A stretch of 64,000 bases of DNA from Epiperipatus broadwayi. Taxonomy: Eukaryota; Onychophora; Udeonychophora; Euonychophora; Peripatidae. This document shows, piece after piece, positions 12,724 through 25,972 of this stretch (position 1 is the first letter of the stretch; the number at the start of each line of letters is the position of its first letter). The notes beneath the pieces were generated by a model. That model had not been told where the DNA came from. It worked only from the letters and a program-made list of their open reading frames with translations, and ran no database searches. The position numbers were made by a program, and so were the translations under genes. The stretch is from positions 5,111,800 to 5,175,799 of the forward strand of contig JAQFVV010000018.1 in NCBI GenBank assembly GCA_028023455.1, given 5' to 3'.

Positions 12724-15700
12724 TGTAACCTAAATAAAAAGTATCAAGTAGTCAGTGAGAGCCATTGGTAATCTAATAAAAATATTTCAAAATAAATCCC
12801 ACAGTATTTTATCAGTTTTTATATTTTAGTTTTATTAAGTGAATATCTAAGTGAATAGTAAGTAAATACTATGTGAATATGGTCTATCAGGGTAACATGA
12901 GGTTATCTGAACCTAGGCAGTTATATTCTATACCTATCTCAAATGTATCAGGTTTGAACCCATTTGGTACCTTATTTATAACAAAATATATGATTTTTCG
13001 ATTTTAGAACCATATCATCTTTGCACTAACATGAAGGAAAACATGAAAACATCCTTATGCTTTTGTTTGTGCATATAAAATTCATCAGACAAAAATTATC
13101 ATTTAGATTTTAATATTATAAATGCATTTCAACATTTTCATAAGTTTTGCTAGCTCATATCAAACACTATCAATTTATGGTGGCGATTCACTTATTCTTG
13201 AATGATGTGGATGATTGAAATGGTGGTGGTATTATCTTATAATGACTCACAAATGATAAACCAATACAGTGAAAATCATTATTTCTCTATGGCCATTAAA
13301 GACATTTTTCCAGATCATTGATTTAAAAACATGGTGATGACAATGATAATGATTATGGTGATGATGACAATGGTACTTCTAGCCACAGCTTTAGAACTAA
13401 CACCTAACATTAAATTCAGCTTTTATAAATTCATAATTATTTGCCTAACTTTATTATATTTTAACTTAACTCTTAATATTCAACAATAATAATGAGTGAT
13501 CATAATTAATAAAGCAATGAATACTCTTAATAAAGATAAAGACTTTAATAAAACAAATTAACATTTATTACTGGACTACTAAAATATACATACTATTTAA
13601 AGATATATATAAAAATTTATATGAATAACAATTGTGAGTTGTTTATATTTAAATCATATTATTAATAATATTAAACTTTTCCCCCTTTCCCTTTAATGAC
13701 AGTATCCAATGTTTCTATCATATAATGTTGGTGCATCAATTTGGATAGTAAATTACCAATAATTTATATCCACAAGATAAAATATTTTCTTTAAAAAAAA
13801 TAAACACTTTTTGCACACACATATTAAACTTAACATATAAAGTCAAATGATTAATTAGAAAAAGGTTAGTTAGATTTTATAGAAGTAAAAGTATTTACAG
13901 AAACAAGCTTCAAATTACTTATCTTCCCCTCTAGGCTTTTAAAAAAATCTGATTCCTCCAATTCTAACTTTCTATCACTTTCAACATTTATACAACACAG
14001 CTATTCATGTGGAAAGTATAATTATATTACTGTGTGTATGTGTGGATTCTCATTATGAATAAAATATTATTATTAAACAAAACCTTTTAACATACAAAAT
14101 ATTACATAATTTTGAATTGACCCACAATAATACATTTCACAAAATAAAATACATCAATAAGTGGATAGTATAATAATTTTAGAATACATAAAATTATTAA
14201 TAAAATTCATAGCTATTATTACTGAAACTCTTTTTTTACTTGATTTTGGTTTTAAATTTCAGAGATAAGAAAAGATAAAAAAATTTGTTATTAAAAATTT
14301 TGTTAATAGTCTCTGATATCATAAAAAGAAAAATATATAATTAAAATTCATATTGCAGTCCTTTTATATTTTTAAGGCAGCTGCAGTTTACTGAAACAGA
14401 CCTATTCTTTCTTGGCTTGTGGATTGTAATGCTTTTACTGTGATGATGATGATGATGATGAAGTCATTTGCTTCCATAGAAACCATTTGGCACTGGGATT
14501 TTTTCTTCCTTACTTTTCAGAATACTTATTTTAATAGATTAAGGATATCTGTTGTTTTCATATTTTTATAATTTTTTGCTGGGGTTTAAACTTAGTCACT
14601 GGCATAACTGAATTTGCATGGTTTAACACTTTTCAGTAGTTTACTTATTTATATTTCAGCTTTAAAAATACAGGTGAGCAATTAGTTTCTTCTATTTAAA
14701 ACATAGGTGAGCAGTCTGTTTCTTCTATCTTATTTTTCACAATCAGTGACAATATGTGTAATATTTTTTGTTAACTTTTTAGATATGCATGAGCTGATGG
14801 CTGGATTAGCACAGATGAAACATATATGTATACTTAGCCTGTCATTGTTATATGATACTTTCTGCACAAAATTATATATAAAAATGACAGTAATTCAAAC
14901 TGATCTGTTTCCACACTTTACCATGTTCTCTTCAGTTTTAATATTTAATATATCTTTTATGTGATTGCCAGCCTTTTTATATCAGTGAGTCTTTTTACAG
15001 ACTCCCCGGATAAAAAAACCTGTTTTTATTAGTTAAATCATCTGACTAAAACTGATCACCTGCTTCCAATTTACTGTTGATAAGAAATCCAAACCAATGG
15101 ATAGAAACACCTGATTTTTATTAATTAACCAGTCTAATTTAAAACTGATCATCTGTTTCAAATTTACTGTTGGTAAAAAAAAATCCAGACTAATAACTTT
15201 CTTGATAATTAACTAGCCTCATAAAATTTAATTACTTTTCCCCCTAATTATGTCTGACTTCAAAGGCTTTCAGTTGTGTTGCCAACTGCAACTATAACCT
15301 TGTGAGTTTAATTAACACAATAATTCTTTACACAATTTTTTTTTTTAAAAAATGATTTTAACAGAATTTCTTTTACTATATGTATAACTGTAAGTTTTTT
15401 GTGTAAAATACAATCATACCCTCAGATATTCAGAAAACTTGCTTTTTCAAAATAATCTGAATGTTTTTTACAAATTATAATTTAATATTCAAAATTAAAT
15501 TATTAGAACTATTTGACTTAAATTATTGTTATAGGAAGAATAAAAATAGCAGAATTTAGCATGTATAGATCAATTTTAAAGAAAGTTAATACTCAGAATA
15601 TGAAAATGATTAACTAAATAATTTGTGTCCACAGACAACTGTTTATATGTGTTCTAATCCTAACTTTTAAAATAACTATGAAATAATTCAATGTTTGTAC

Positions 15701-16363
15701 TATTCTTTTTGGATTTTATCAATACAAACAGACAAAAAGCTTAAATATTTTCCCCACTCTCTTTCTGTCCTAGGCTTTTGGGACATGATCCTGTAGGGTT
15801 TAAACTGATATGTCTGTTTTGACTTTGGGGCAGATATCCCTCAAGCAGGTACATGATACTAAATGAAACAGAATAAGTGAGATAGTATTAATTAACTAGT
15901 GACTATGGTCAAATTGATGTTCACATAGTTCTTGTGATCATTACCCACACTGCTGAAATATCAGACTTTATGATCTATAAAAATAGTAAAGTTGATACTA
16001 AGTTGCTAAAGTAATAAACAATCCAATGATGAGGTAGGCAAGAATAGGCTCACTTCTGCAATGCCACATCCAAATCTTCATAAAATAAATAAATCATGGT
16101 AGGAAGGAGTGAGCATCTTCCCCAAAATCACTAATAAATCTCACCAACAGGCAGAAAAAAATCAAATAGTAAGTTAAAGCCAAGGTCCCCTGGGTCTGAA
16201 ATAGAAGGAATATGCCTGCATTTGCATGGATCATATTCTAAAGGGACCTATCAAATTAATTTTTTCCAATGTGAAGATGTGCATCTGCTGGAAGAACAAA
16301 ATAAAATAATTATGAAATTAACACTAAATTTATATCAATGGACCTGGAAAAAAATGTATTCTA
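12724..16363 (-). other. Old LTR-like sequence, no gene seen
   Basis: The block begins TGTAACCTAAAT, directly beside the primer-binding site to its left, so it reads as a 5' LTR on the minus strand. Near 13530 it has an A/T-rich block like the R region of the other LTRs ('aaagactttaataaaacaaattaacatttatt'). A (TGA)n run lies at 14438-14462. A three-fold imperfect tandem repeat of about 70-85 bp lies at roughly 15012-15215. The open frame 14707-14964 shows no conserved motif. The right end is not defined. It may continue past the nested block at 16364 to 19352. Confidence 0.35.
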
Positions 16364-18070
16364 TGTAATGGCCAAAACATGTCTATCTCGCTAACACACT
16401 GCAGAATTTAAACCCGGGACATAGAACTCAACACTAGGAGGGTTACCTCCCAGAAATCCCAAGTTCAAATCCAAAGTCCAAACTCCACAACGCCCTCTAC
16501 ATGATAACACATTTGATGCTACTAATAGTATAATTTCATGCCAGTGCTGGTGATCAGGGAGAAAACAAAAGACTCTAAATCTAAAATAGCCCTAGGTTTA
16601 TTTAACAATAACCTATAGATGTGCCTGAGATAAACCCACTATGGTATGTTACTTAAATTGCACCTCAAATAAAAAGAGAAAAGAAATAAATTTACAAATA
16701 ATATTTTAATAATTAGATATAGAAAATAGTTTAGCTATATAAATTGGATAGCTATATACAATAAACAACAAGATGGCTGATGCCTCATACTTGGGTTCAT
16801 TTAGATAACATGTCTAAAATACAGTGACATGGTAGGTATATGCGAGTCATGTAAAGTCTAACAGAATTTGAATATTCTAAAACTATATATAATTGGAATC
16901 TTAAATGGAGACCGAGAGTCGCTCACGAAGTGATTAACAAAATTATAAGATCGAGCTATACTGAATGGACTTAAAATTCATTTAAATAATAGAATTCTTT
17001 TAAAGTAATTACTAAGGAAAATGTACAGTGGTGCCAGTGATATAATGCCGAGGAAGGGGTGCAGTTTCTGAGTATGCAACTTTATAAATTATGAAGAAAG
17101 GTCTTGGCTTTGGATAGGCATTTTGCCTTTTATTTGGGAAATCTCTAGCCCACTCACAGCTCAAGCCTGGCCCACACCCAGGAGCTTCGTAACTGTGGGG
17201 ACATACGCGAAATAATTCCCATGTGCCATTATAACACAGTACTGGGAACCACAGAGTAAAATAAGGGGAACGGATTTAACCGATGACGACCTTTGCAAAT
17301 GGTAATGTTTCAGCACCCAAGCATATTCACTAGCAACACAGTTAAATTTTAAAATACACTTAGTAAAACAAAGGGCAATTTATTAAAGAACAGAAATAGC
17401 TCACTCTCAAATTTCATATTTTTAATGGCATGCAGACTCTCAACAAAGCTTAGAGAAATAAATACTTATTCTAACAAAATTGATGATATGTAAGAGCTAC
17501 TTTGAAACATATATAAACGATGGGAGGGGGCGCGTGTTTGTGGTATAATAAACTAAGATGGCAACCATGCATTATTTAACTTCCCTATGTAACTCACATT
17601 TGCCTAAAGAAATTAATTAGATATTTCATTACAATACATTTAAATAAGACATTTACAAATATATATAGAAAATCAATCCAAGCACAAGTTCAGCATGCAT
17701 TAGAAAAAAACACTTGAATAAATACATATTAAGGAATATACAAAATTTATTAGCTATATAGCATGAAGGTTTCCGAGATCTTGGGTTGATTTTAATTACT
17801 TCATTCTTTCAGATCCATCTGTGGGCATTTCCAAATTTGTAACAAAGTTCTTAAGCAAATTTTGATTCTCCTGGGTTCGTTGTTCCACAGCAGCAGTTAG
17901 TAGATTTCAGGAGCAGCATTTCTTTGGAATGGTTCATTTGGGCTTGATGATATGGTGACAGGACATTGGATAGTGAATGATGGATGACCATGGCACTGGC
18001 TCCCAAAAGAAAACAGCCTACTGCCTCTTTACCCCATCATTCTAAGGTTAAATGATGTTAAAACTTGTTC
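16364..18070 (-). mobile_element. Diverged, partial relative of the E1 LTR
   Basis: It starts TGTAATGG and then repeats, with moderate divergence, the start of the E1 LTRs at 44029 and 49580. Shared text includes 'gtctatctcgctaacac', 'actgcagaatt' and, about 190 bp in, 'cagggagaaa' with 'acaaaagactcta'. Further on, 'attagctatatagcatg' followed by 'gatcttgggtt' matches 45650-45690. No coding sequence was found. The right end is unclear, because similarity fades after about 18000. Confidence 0.5.
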
Positions 18071-19352
<1,282 letters not shown>

Positions 19353-20179
19353 TGCCCCAGTTTGAGGGAAAAGGAAAATAAAAATGAAACACCTTTTTAA
19401 TAATATTTTTATAATTTACATACTCATCAATATCTTTAGAGATCTGACAGACATTTGAGAGTTAACAGAATGAATAGTGATCTGCAATTTTAAGATAGAT
19501 AAAGAATTCAGCCATTGGACTGTAATCACACAATGCAGCATGAACACCAAAAGTGCTACCTCAAATGAGAAACTATAAGCTACTGCAACCTTTATAAAGA
19601 TACTGCAAAATCTTTGCAAAGCCCTCTTCCATGGAGGGTCTGGAAATACAAAACTATGCCCTGCTTCTTATGAGTCTTATGGGCTGGGAAATACAAGCTA
19701 TGCCTTGCTCCTTTTCTTTGGAGACTTAGAGGCTGAAATCATGGCAGGACTATGTTAACTGCCTTATGACAAACACTATAAAATACAAAAAATAGGTTGG
19801 AGCAAATAGTGGAGATACAACACCATCAGAGCTGCATGAAAACATTGCATTCTCAAGCCAATGACAAAAATCTCCATCCATCATCAAAACTAAAAATACA
19901 GCTAAACAAACTTCAACAATCAAACACCAAATCCAATCTCCAAAATCATTGATTTTCTATTTAACTCCAAACATGAACTTTCCCAAACATACATGAAAAT
20001 TACTATTTTATAATTTATAATCATCATCAATACTCTTGTCACATATTTCACAGTAATATTTAAAATTAATTCTGCATAAAATGCATTTTTTTCTCAGACA
20101 TGGTTTGAGATGAAGTTAATAATTTCGAAGTGATGATCACCAGTATGTGATCATCATCAAGCCCATATTGGGCACCATT
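19353..20179 (-). other. Short interior of LTR remnant Y
   Basis: The stretch lies between the polypurine-like tract at 19353 and a primer-binding-like site at 20161-20177, whose minus strand reads TGGTGCCCAATATGGGC three bases after a TTACA end. The interior is only 0.83 kb. The sole open frame (19416-19619, minus) has no recognisable motif. It looks like a heavily deleted member of the same LTR superfamily. Confidence 0.4.
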
Positions 20180-21090
20180 TGTAATGGGATGGGGATATAA
20201 GGAAGTGAAAGAAAAAGGGGTGATGGAAAAACATTAATTGTATATAAAATAAAATGGAATGGTCATGTCATAAATTTACAATATGCAGACATCTATTGTA
20301 TAGGCTTAATCAAGGGCTACATGGTTATTCTATATAGATAAAAAAAAATCATAAAGAAAATTATCCCTGCTAATTTGAGATCCTCCCCATAGGTCTTACA
20401 TATGAAACATTGATAAAATAGCCTCACAATTATAATGCATATATTAAATTATATTAAAAATTGTATAGAATTAAATATTGTATCTATAGCATACATATAT
20501 ATTTCATTAATTATATCACAAGTTTAATAGAATTAAAATAGTGTATCTGTAGTATACCTATATATTTCATTAATTATATCACAAGTTTTATAAAATTAAA
20601 ATAGCATATTTGCAATATATATATTATAATGGTCAAGGAACATTGAACACTTACTGTAACTGCCATACAGGGCACCACTAGGCTATTTGAACCTAGAAAA
20701 TTTATAGTGTAGGCAGATACATCTTGTTAAGATCTATTTTTATTTTATTATAGACCAATAGCCCATGCCATTAGCTCAAGGAGTAGCTGAGATTTGTAAT
20801 AAATTCTTAAACATTTTAATAAAGAAAAAGATTTAATTTTTAAAATATATTTTTTAATATAAAAATAAAATAAAATGAAATAAGCCACTGCCAGTAATAA
20901 CACACACAAACATTTATTGACGCACTTATGTAAATTTAAATTTGAGGAATAATTTTATCTCACTTCAACATGTTATTATTTTTACTTTAGTTAAAAGTCC
21001 ACATAGATGGACAGTTTATAGAATATTTTTATTGTAGAATGTTGAGTATAGATAGGCTACATAGACTACGCAATTAAAAACTTTTCAAAA
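20180..21090 (-). other. Start of an old LTR, interrupted by PLE-gamma
   Basis: It begins TGTAATGGG beside the primer-binding site. Near 20800-20850 it carries the A/T-rich block 'aaagaaaaagatttaattttt' seen in the R regions of neighbouring LTRs. It does not clearly match the start of the left LTR of remnant Y, so the pairing is uncertain. The PLE-gamma fragment follows directly. Confidence 0.3.
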
Positions 21091-21100
21091 ATTGTAATGT

Positions 21101-22206
21101 TTACCAAACCATATTGCTCTGATTAAACATTGTCTCTTGAACACATATTTTGTATACAATGGACAGCATTACAAACAAGTATTGAGTACTCCTATGGGCT
21201 CACCTATCTCAGGAGTAATAGTTGGTTTATTCATGGAAAATATAGAAACTCGTGCTTTAGAATCATCATTTTTAAAACCTCTCATTTGGCTCAGATACCT
21301 AGATGACACTTTTGTCATATGGCAACTTGGAAAAAATAAATTAGATGATTTTTTCTTACATTTAAATAATATGCATCTTCATATTAAATTTACAATGAAG
21401 ACAGAATCTGATGGAAAACTCCCATTTCTTGATGTTCTAGTCACCAGAACACCAAATGGTTTACTTTTTTCGATTTACAGAAAGAATACACACACGAACA
21501 AATAACTACATTTACAGTCTCATCATCACCCAATACTCAGATAGTTTCTGTAGCCAAAACTCTTTTAAATAGAGCAATTAACCTTTCAGATAAGTCACAT
21601 CTGAAAGAAGAAATAAATCATATTAACAGTATTTTATTAGCAAATAGTTATAATTATAAATTTATTTTAAAAAGACTTATTTCAAGCCCAAAATGGACAA
21701 AATAGGAAACAAAAGATGATAAATCAGCTACTAGGATTTGTGTTTCATATGTAAAAGGAACTACAGACAGTATTGGGTGTATATTAAAATGCTATAATAT
21801 AAATACAGCATTTTCTACTCATCAAAAGATCAGCAATATAATAACCAAGCCTAAGGATTCAATCCCTCTTGAATCTCATGGTGTTTATCAAATCTCATGT
21901 GAAAATTGTACAGCTTTTTACATAGGTATGAGTAATCATCACATCAGTGTTAGGAGAGATGAGCATGCTAATGAAGTTAAACAACACTCATCATCATCAG
22001 CACTCTCACTCATTACTATAGTTTCAAGTCTTAAAATTGATTTTTCTAGTACCAGGATCATAACCAGATGTGATAATCTTTACCAGTGCAAAATTAGAGA
22101 AGTCATTGAGATACTTACAAGGCCAGATTGTATCAATAAGCGAGATGACAATGCAAACTTCCTTCTATTTTGGAAAGATTTTTTTAAAAAAACATTCTTA
22201 ATTTAA
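21101..22206 (+). pseudogene. PLE-gamma: Penelope-like reverse transcriptase and GIY-YIG endonuclease, broken
   Basis: This is a 5'-truncated Penelope-like element. The reverse transcriptase part (from about 21101, best open at 21137-21505) shows GTPMGSP-like STPMGSPISG, then WLRYLDDTFVIW with the catalytic YxDD (here YLDD), then LPFLDVLVTR and the YRK motif. A frameshift near 21500 moves the frame on, and the text resumes as LLNRAINLSDKSHL. A TAG lies near 21703. The frame then stays open to 22206 and encodes the endonuclease: GVYQISCENC, then AFYIGMSNHHISVRRDEH, the GIY-YIG motif in its Penelope form, and a decayed C-terminal third. The N-terminal RT region is missing. The family normally inserts by target-primed reverse transcription; this copy is inactive. 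Confidence 0.85.
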
Positions 22207-22370
22207 CATTTTTGCTATTGGTGGAACTTTAATGTTTTTTTTAAATCAGTGATTGTAGTGCCTCTATAACTGTCTTTCTACATCTTATCACCTATTAGAT
22301 GACTTTGTGATCAAGTTGAAATGTCGGTATATCAATATTTAAAAAATTTTAACAGGAATGAACCTGCAAA
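22207..22370 (+). other. 3' untranslated tail of PLE-gamma
   Basis: About 160 bp follow the endonuclease frame and end in a short (TA)n tract at 22378. The segment contains 'gaaatgtcggtatatcaat', a layout I associate with 3' tails of this Penelope group. I see no hammerhead core here. Confidence 0.4.
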
Positions 22371-22575
22371 ATGTCTTTTATATATATATAACAAATTGTG
22401 TAATAGATTATAGATTTTATATTTAATTGATTATATATCGTGTTCCTACAATTAAATGACATTCAATTTACTATAAAGTTCTCAATAGCTTTTCTCTACA
22501 TTTTCTAATTTATTTGATATGGAAATATATCTCACATTTTTCTATTGATTTTCAAAAGTGTGTTTTATCTCCAAG

Positions 22576-22643
22576 GTGGATACGAATCATCACAATTCTC
22601 TGACTCAGAAAATAACTCTACAGACAGTGCAGAAGAAAAGTAA
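22576..22643 (+). CDS. Possible terminal exon, acidic Ser-rich C-terminus
   Basis: A pyrimidine-rich stretch ending in ccAAG precedes GT-GGA-TAC. From 22578 the frame reads 21 codons (GYESSQFSDSENN..., ending AEEK) and stops at TAA 22641-22643. AATAAA at 22647-22652 is a possible poly(A) signal just downstream. The residue composition (Ser, Glu, Asp, Asn) and higher GC than the flanks look like a host C-terminal tail, and the repeats around it do not explain it. The parent gene would lie upstream, beyond the LTR debris. I do not recognise the protein. A chance open frame of this size remains possible. Confidence 0.3.
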
Positions 22644-23520
22644 CAAATAAAAAATGTTAATATTTAATTGAATTGTGAAATCATTTATTGTAAATGCAAC
22701 AATATTTATTGGTGAAAATCTATAAAATGTCAAAATTTCAATAATATCTTCTCCAATTTTCATAATATAAAATTGCTATAAATATTGATATCATTATTCT
22801 CAAATGTTTAACTGAAATATGATTTTTCTTTTATTTAAATAAAGACAGATACACCTAAGGTTTAATGCTCTTGAATGATCAAGTCATTATTACAGAATCA
22901 ATTATTTGTCTATATAAAAATTCAGTAAAGTTGACTGTGTTATATGCAAAAGATTAAACTATTATCCAGAATAAAGAAATTAATCATAATCTATCTGATG
23001 TGACATTTCTAAAAGATTTTAGATATTAATCTTATTAGTTTTACAAATAAAAATCATGTTTGACGTAGGGTATATCAATAGTCTTTACGAAGTTATGCTT
23101 AAGTAATATTTTAATTATTCTCTTAAGGACATTAAAGATAAATTCCGTATGAATCATCTCTTACGTGTTACACATAAATAAATAAATAAAAATACACCCA
23201 ACATACATATTCATGTCTATAATAAGGTAATTTTATTTTAAGATAAATAATACTAATTATTGGTCGTAATATATTTAATGGTTCAGTAAAATTATAAATT
23301 AGAGCTGGACTGGAATATACAATGTGATTTGTTCTTCAATTTGTTTTGATAAACTTAGTAACATGACTTATTCATTACAAATATATATATATATATATCA
23401 GCTACCAAGAAAAAAAAGGCTGTATCTAGAAAAAGTCAGATATTTTCAATATAAAAAGTTATTGTTGCTGAAATTTAGCTCCATCAAAATAATTAACAAA
23501 GAAATTATATATAATTATGT
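22644..23520. other. AT-rich non-coding stretch
   Basis: No gene or repeat boundary is recognised. A short (AT)n lies near 23381-23398. The open frame 23324-23545 is low-complexity and overlaps the microsatellite. Confidence 0.5.
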
Positions 23521-23825
23521 AAGGGATTTGAACACAGATTTTTAAGCTCCCATGCTATATCTCATACAATTGATACACATGATCACCACACATGTGAAAA
23601 AGATGTGTTAAACCAGTATTTATCAGTTGGTCCAAATCATCTCCCACACACATATATAATCAGTGCTTGGTTTATATTAAGATAGCAAATCTTCAAACTT
23701 TAATGGACAGGCTTCAATCCACTCCCCTTCCAAACTCTTCAGCCATCCATACCATTGAAAATCTGATGGTTGAATGCCCAAACTCCTTGTTGATACCAAT
23801 ATTATTGCCATGTTCCCTCGTGTAT
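23521..23825 (-). repeat. Family S short repeat, copy S1
   Basis: S1 reads on the minus strand and is similar to S2, S3 and S4. Its tRNA-like box is the complement of 'gggatttgaacacag' at 23523-23537. The hammerhead-like core seen in the other copies is degraded here (minus strand CTGATAA near 23629-23635, with no recognisable GAAA). It forms an inverted pair with S2. Confidence 0.6.
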
Positions 23826-23884
23826 ACAGGTTGAATCTGTAATATTTGATTAAATACAGTCTTATTTTTATACTTGGAATTTTA

Positions 23885-24245
23885 GATGTAACATAGGCAT
23901 GACAATAATACTGGCACCAACAAGGGATTTGGTTGTTCCATCATCATATTTTCAATGGTGTGGATGGTCAAAGAGTTGGAGGGTGGAGTAGATTAAAGCC
24001 TGTCCATTAACATTTGAAGATTTATTATATTAATATAAACAGAGCACTGATATGTATATGTGTGTGGAAGGTAATGATGTGGATCAACTGATGAATGCTG
24101 ATTCAGCATCAAATACATATATTGGACATCATTTATCTTTTTCATATATATATTGTTATACGTATTGATTGTATAAGATAGAGCAAATAGCTGAAGGGAG
24201 TCTATGTTAAAATCTCTTATATAATTACATCTAAAACTCCAAGTA
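23885..24245 (+). repeat. Family S short repeat, copy S2, inverted relative to S1
   Basis: S2 is homologous to the complement of S1 over most of its length, with only about 60 bp of spacer, so the pair can fold back into a large hairpin. It carries CTGATGA at 24088-24094, a self-complementary ATGCTG-ATT-CAGCAT stem-loop and then CAAA where a hammerhead has GAAA. After this come an (AT)-rich stretch and a degraded tRNA-like B-box region near 24205-24230. Confidence 0.6.
24088..24113 (+). ncRNA. Decayed hammerhead-like core in S2
   Basis: The layout is CTGATGA, a perfect 6-bp stem II with a 3-nt loop, then CAAA. TCAA just upstream pairs with TTGG at 24122-24125 as a short stem I, with one G-U pair. 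The change of the invariant G12 to C would abolish cleavage, so this copy is probably inactive. Confidence 0.4.
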
Positions 24246-25867
24246 TATAAGTTATACTTGTATTCAATCAAATGTAACAAAGAAATTACAATAAATACTG
24301 ATAAACTAATATTGCCAAAAATTTCAAATTTAGTAACTATAAAAAATTTTCAGATGAATCTTTAATGCCTGCCAGGAAAATTTAAAATGTACTAGCTGCT
24401 TAATTTTGTTGAGATGAAAGAAATTTTTTTAAGTAACTTTATAAATAACATATTTCAAAGATACATAGTTAACTAATTAAAAATTATAAAATTGAACTTT
24501 ATTCAAAATTAAAAAGCAACTTATATGGAATATATATTTCTGAATATAATTATTTTTCACTTATTTCAAAAGATTCAATGACTTTTGATAAGTTTCAAGT
24601 CTGAAATATCAATGATAATTTGAATATATGGGGTCTATTAAGATTTTGAATGATATATTTTATTGACAAGAGATAAAAAGAACATATAAAGAGATGGTCA
24701 CATATTTTATATAAATCAATACACATTGTTGTCAAGCATAAGAATGATTATCACTAAAGTGATGTATATTTTATCTGGGTTTTATGCTATTGTACAATAT
24801 AGAGAAACTCTTATTTGAAAATGAAAATGCATTTTCATATTAATATTTAGTTTATAAAAATAAACACCCCAAATTTTTTACAAAATCCTAAAGTTAGGAT
24901 TTCCAAAGACACTGATATTTTGTATATTAAAAAAGAGTTGCAAATGGATCTCTAATATGCTGCAGAAATTGTAAGAATTATTTTCAAAATGTTGCCAAGT
25001 TGAGATCATAAGATACGGTTCCAAAAAGTGATATTTAATGGAAAGAAATAATGCTATTAGAAGCTGTTAAGAAATATATTGAATTAGAAACTAATTAAAT
25101 ATTTAGGATAAATGGTACAATAGCTGCTTTTATATAAATTGGTTAAGGATTTTTAAGATTTGTATCTCATTCTAGCAATAAAGACCATCTTGATTTAGTG
25201 GTTAGCATATCTCCAACTATGCTCTTGAGCATGAGTTTGAATGCAATAAAAAATTGTTTTTTCTCATAGCTGGGAATTTCTGTCAAGCTTAGTTTTGTTT
25301 TATTTCAGATGATGATTAATAACCAAGATAGTAGCCATTCATTTATTGATCTATAAATGGATATCTAAAACAATTATTAGCTAGCAGATGAGTTAGAAAA
25401 GAAAACCTCAAAAATTGTCTTTACTTTCTGGGTAAAAAAAAATTTTCATTATTTTTTCTTGAGGGATCTCTAAGGATCTTTGCATTGTAGTGGACTCTGT
25501 ATTGTTGTTTTATTTATTATATGACAAATATAAGTGAATAATTGCTAAAAGACAAGCCTTGGGGGAAAAAAAACAATAATAGCAATAAAAATAATGGTCT
25601 TTTTTCTTATAGTTTTACTATAAACAAAATCTTACAAAAAAAGACTTTTTAATCCTCTTTCTGAAGTAAAAAAGCAGACACTAATAGACTAGAATCATCA
25701 AAAAACTTGTTTTATGTTTAATTACTTAGATTATTGATTATTATTAAGTTGAAATATTAAGGGTTATAGGAAATAAACTCTTACATATTATTTTAGAATA
25801 TATATAATTAAAATAACGATATTATCCATTCTTTTGAAATAAAAAGCATTTACTTTATTATATTTAG
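24246..25867 (+). other. Probable intron or intergenic sequence before the SLC5 exon
   Basis: This is AT-rich sequence without recognisable coding motifs. I searched for the SLC5 segment that should precede the exon (an AGR-x-WWP type motif) and did not find it. A suitable pyrimidine-rich tract lies just before 25868. Confidence 0.4.
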
Positions 25868-25972
25868 GTAGGGGCATCATTATTTGCTAGCAATATTGGC
25901 AGTGAACATTTTATTGGTCTAGCTGGCTCTGGAGCTGTGGGTGGTATTGGTGTAGGAGGTTATGAAGTGTCA
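25868..25972 (+). CDS. Exon of an SLC5-family sodium/solute cotransporter (SGLT/SMIT type)
   Basis: The exon has 105 bp, 35 codons, phase 0 at both ends. It is preceded by a pyrimidine-rich tract and tttAG and followed by GTAAGTG, a consensus donor. It encodes [20 protein letters not shown], then [15 protein letters not shown]. This is the most conserved segment of the SLC5 sodium-coupled sugar/inositol transporters, covering the unwound first core helix and the glycine-rich stretch after it (vertebrate SGLT1 has [19 protein letters not shown] at the matching place). The Glu in GSEHF is shared with the myo-inositol carrier SLC5A3 as I recall it, so an inositol or related substrate is possible but unproven. 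The product would be a plasma-membrane protein moving solute with sodium. No other SLC5 exon was found in the window, so its introns must be long. The frame is intact, so I treat it as functional. Confidence 0.85.

Noticed and set aside
14438-14462. CTGATGA-like strings in TGA repeats as hammerheads
   Set aside because: Microsatellite; no stem II and no GAAA at the right distance.
14707-14964. Possible exon DMHELMAGLAQMK after a tttttAG acceptor
   Set aside because: No donor site at a sensible place, no family recognised, and it lies in old LTR-like sequence.
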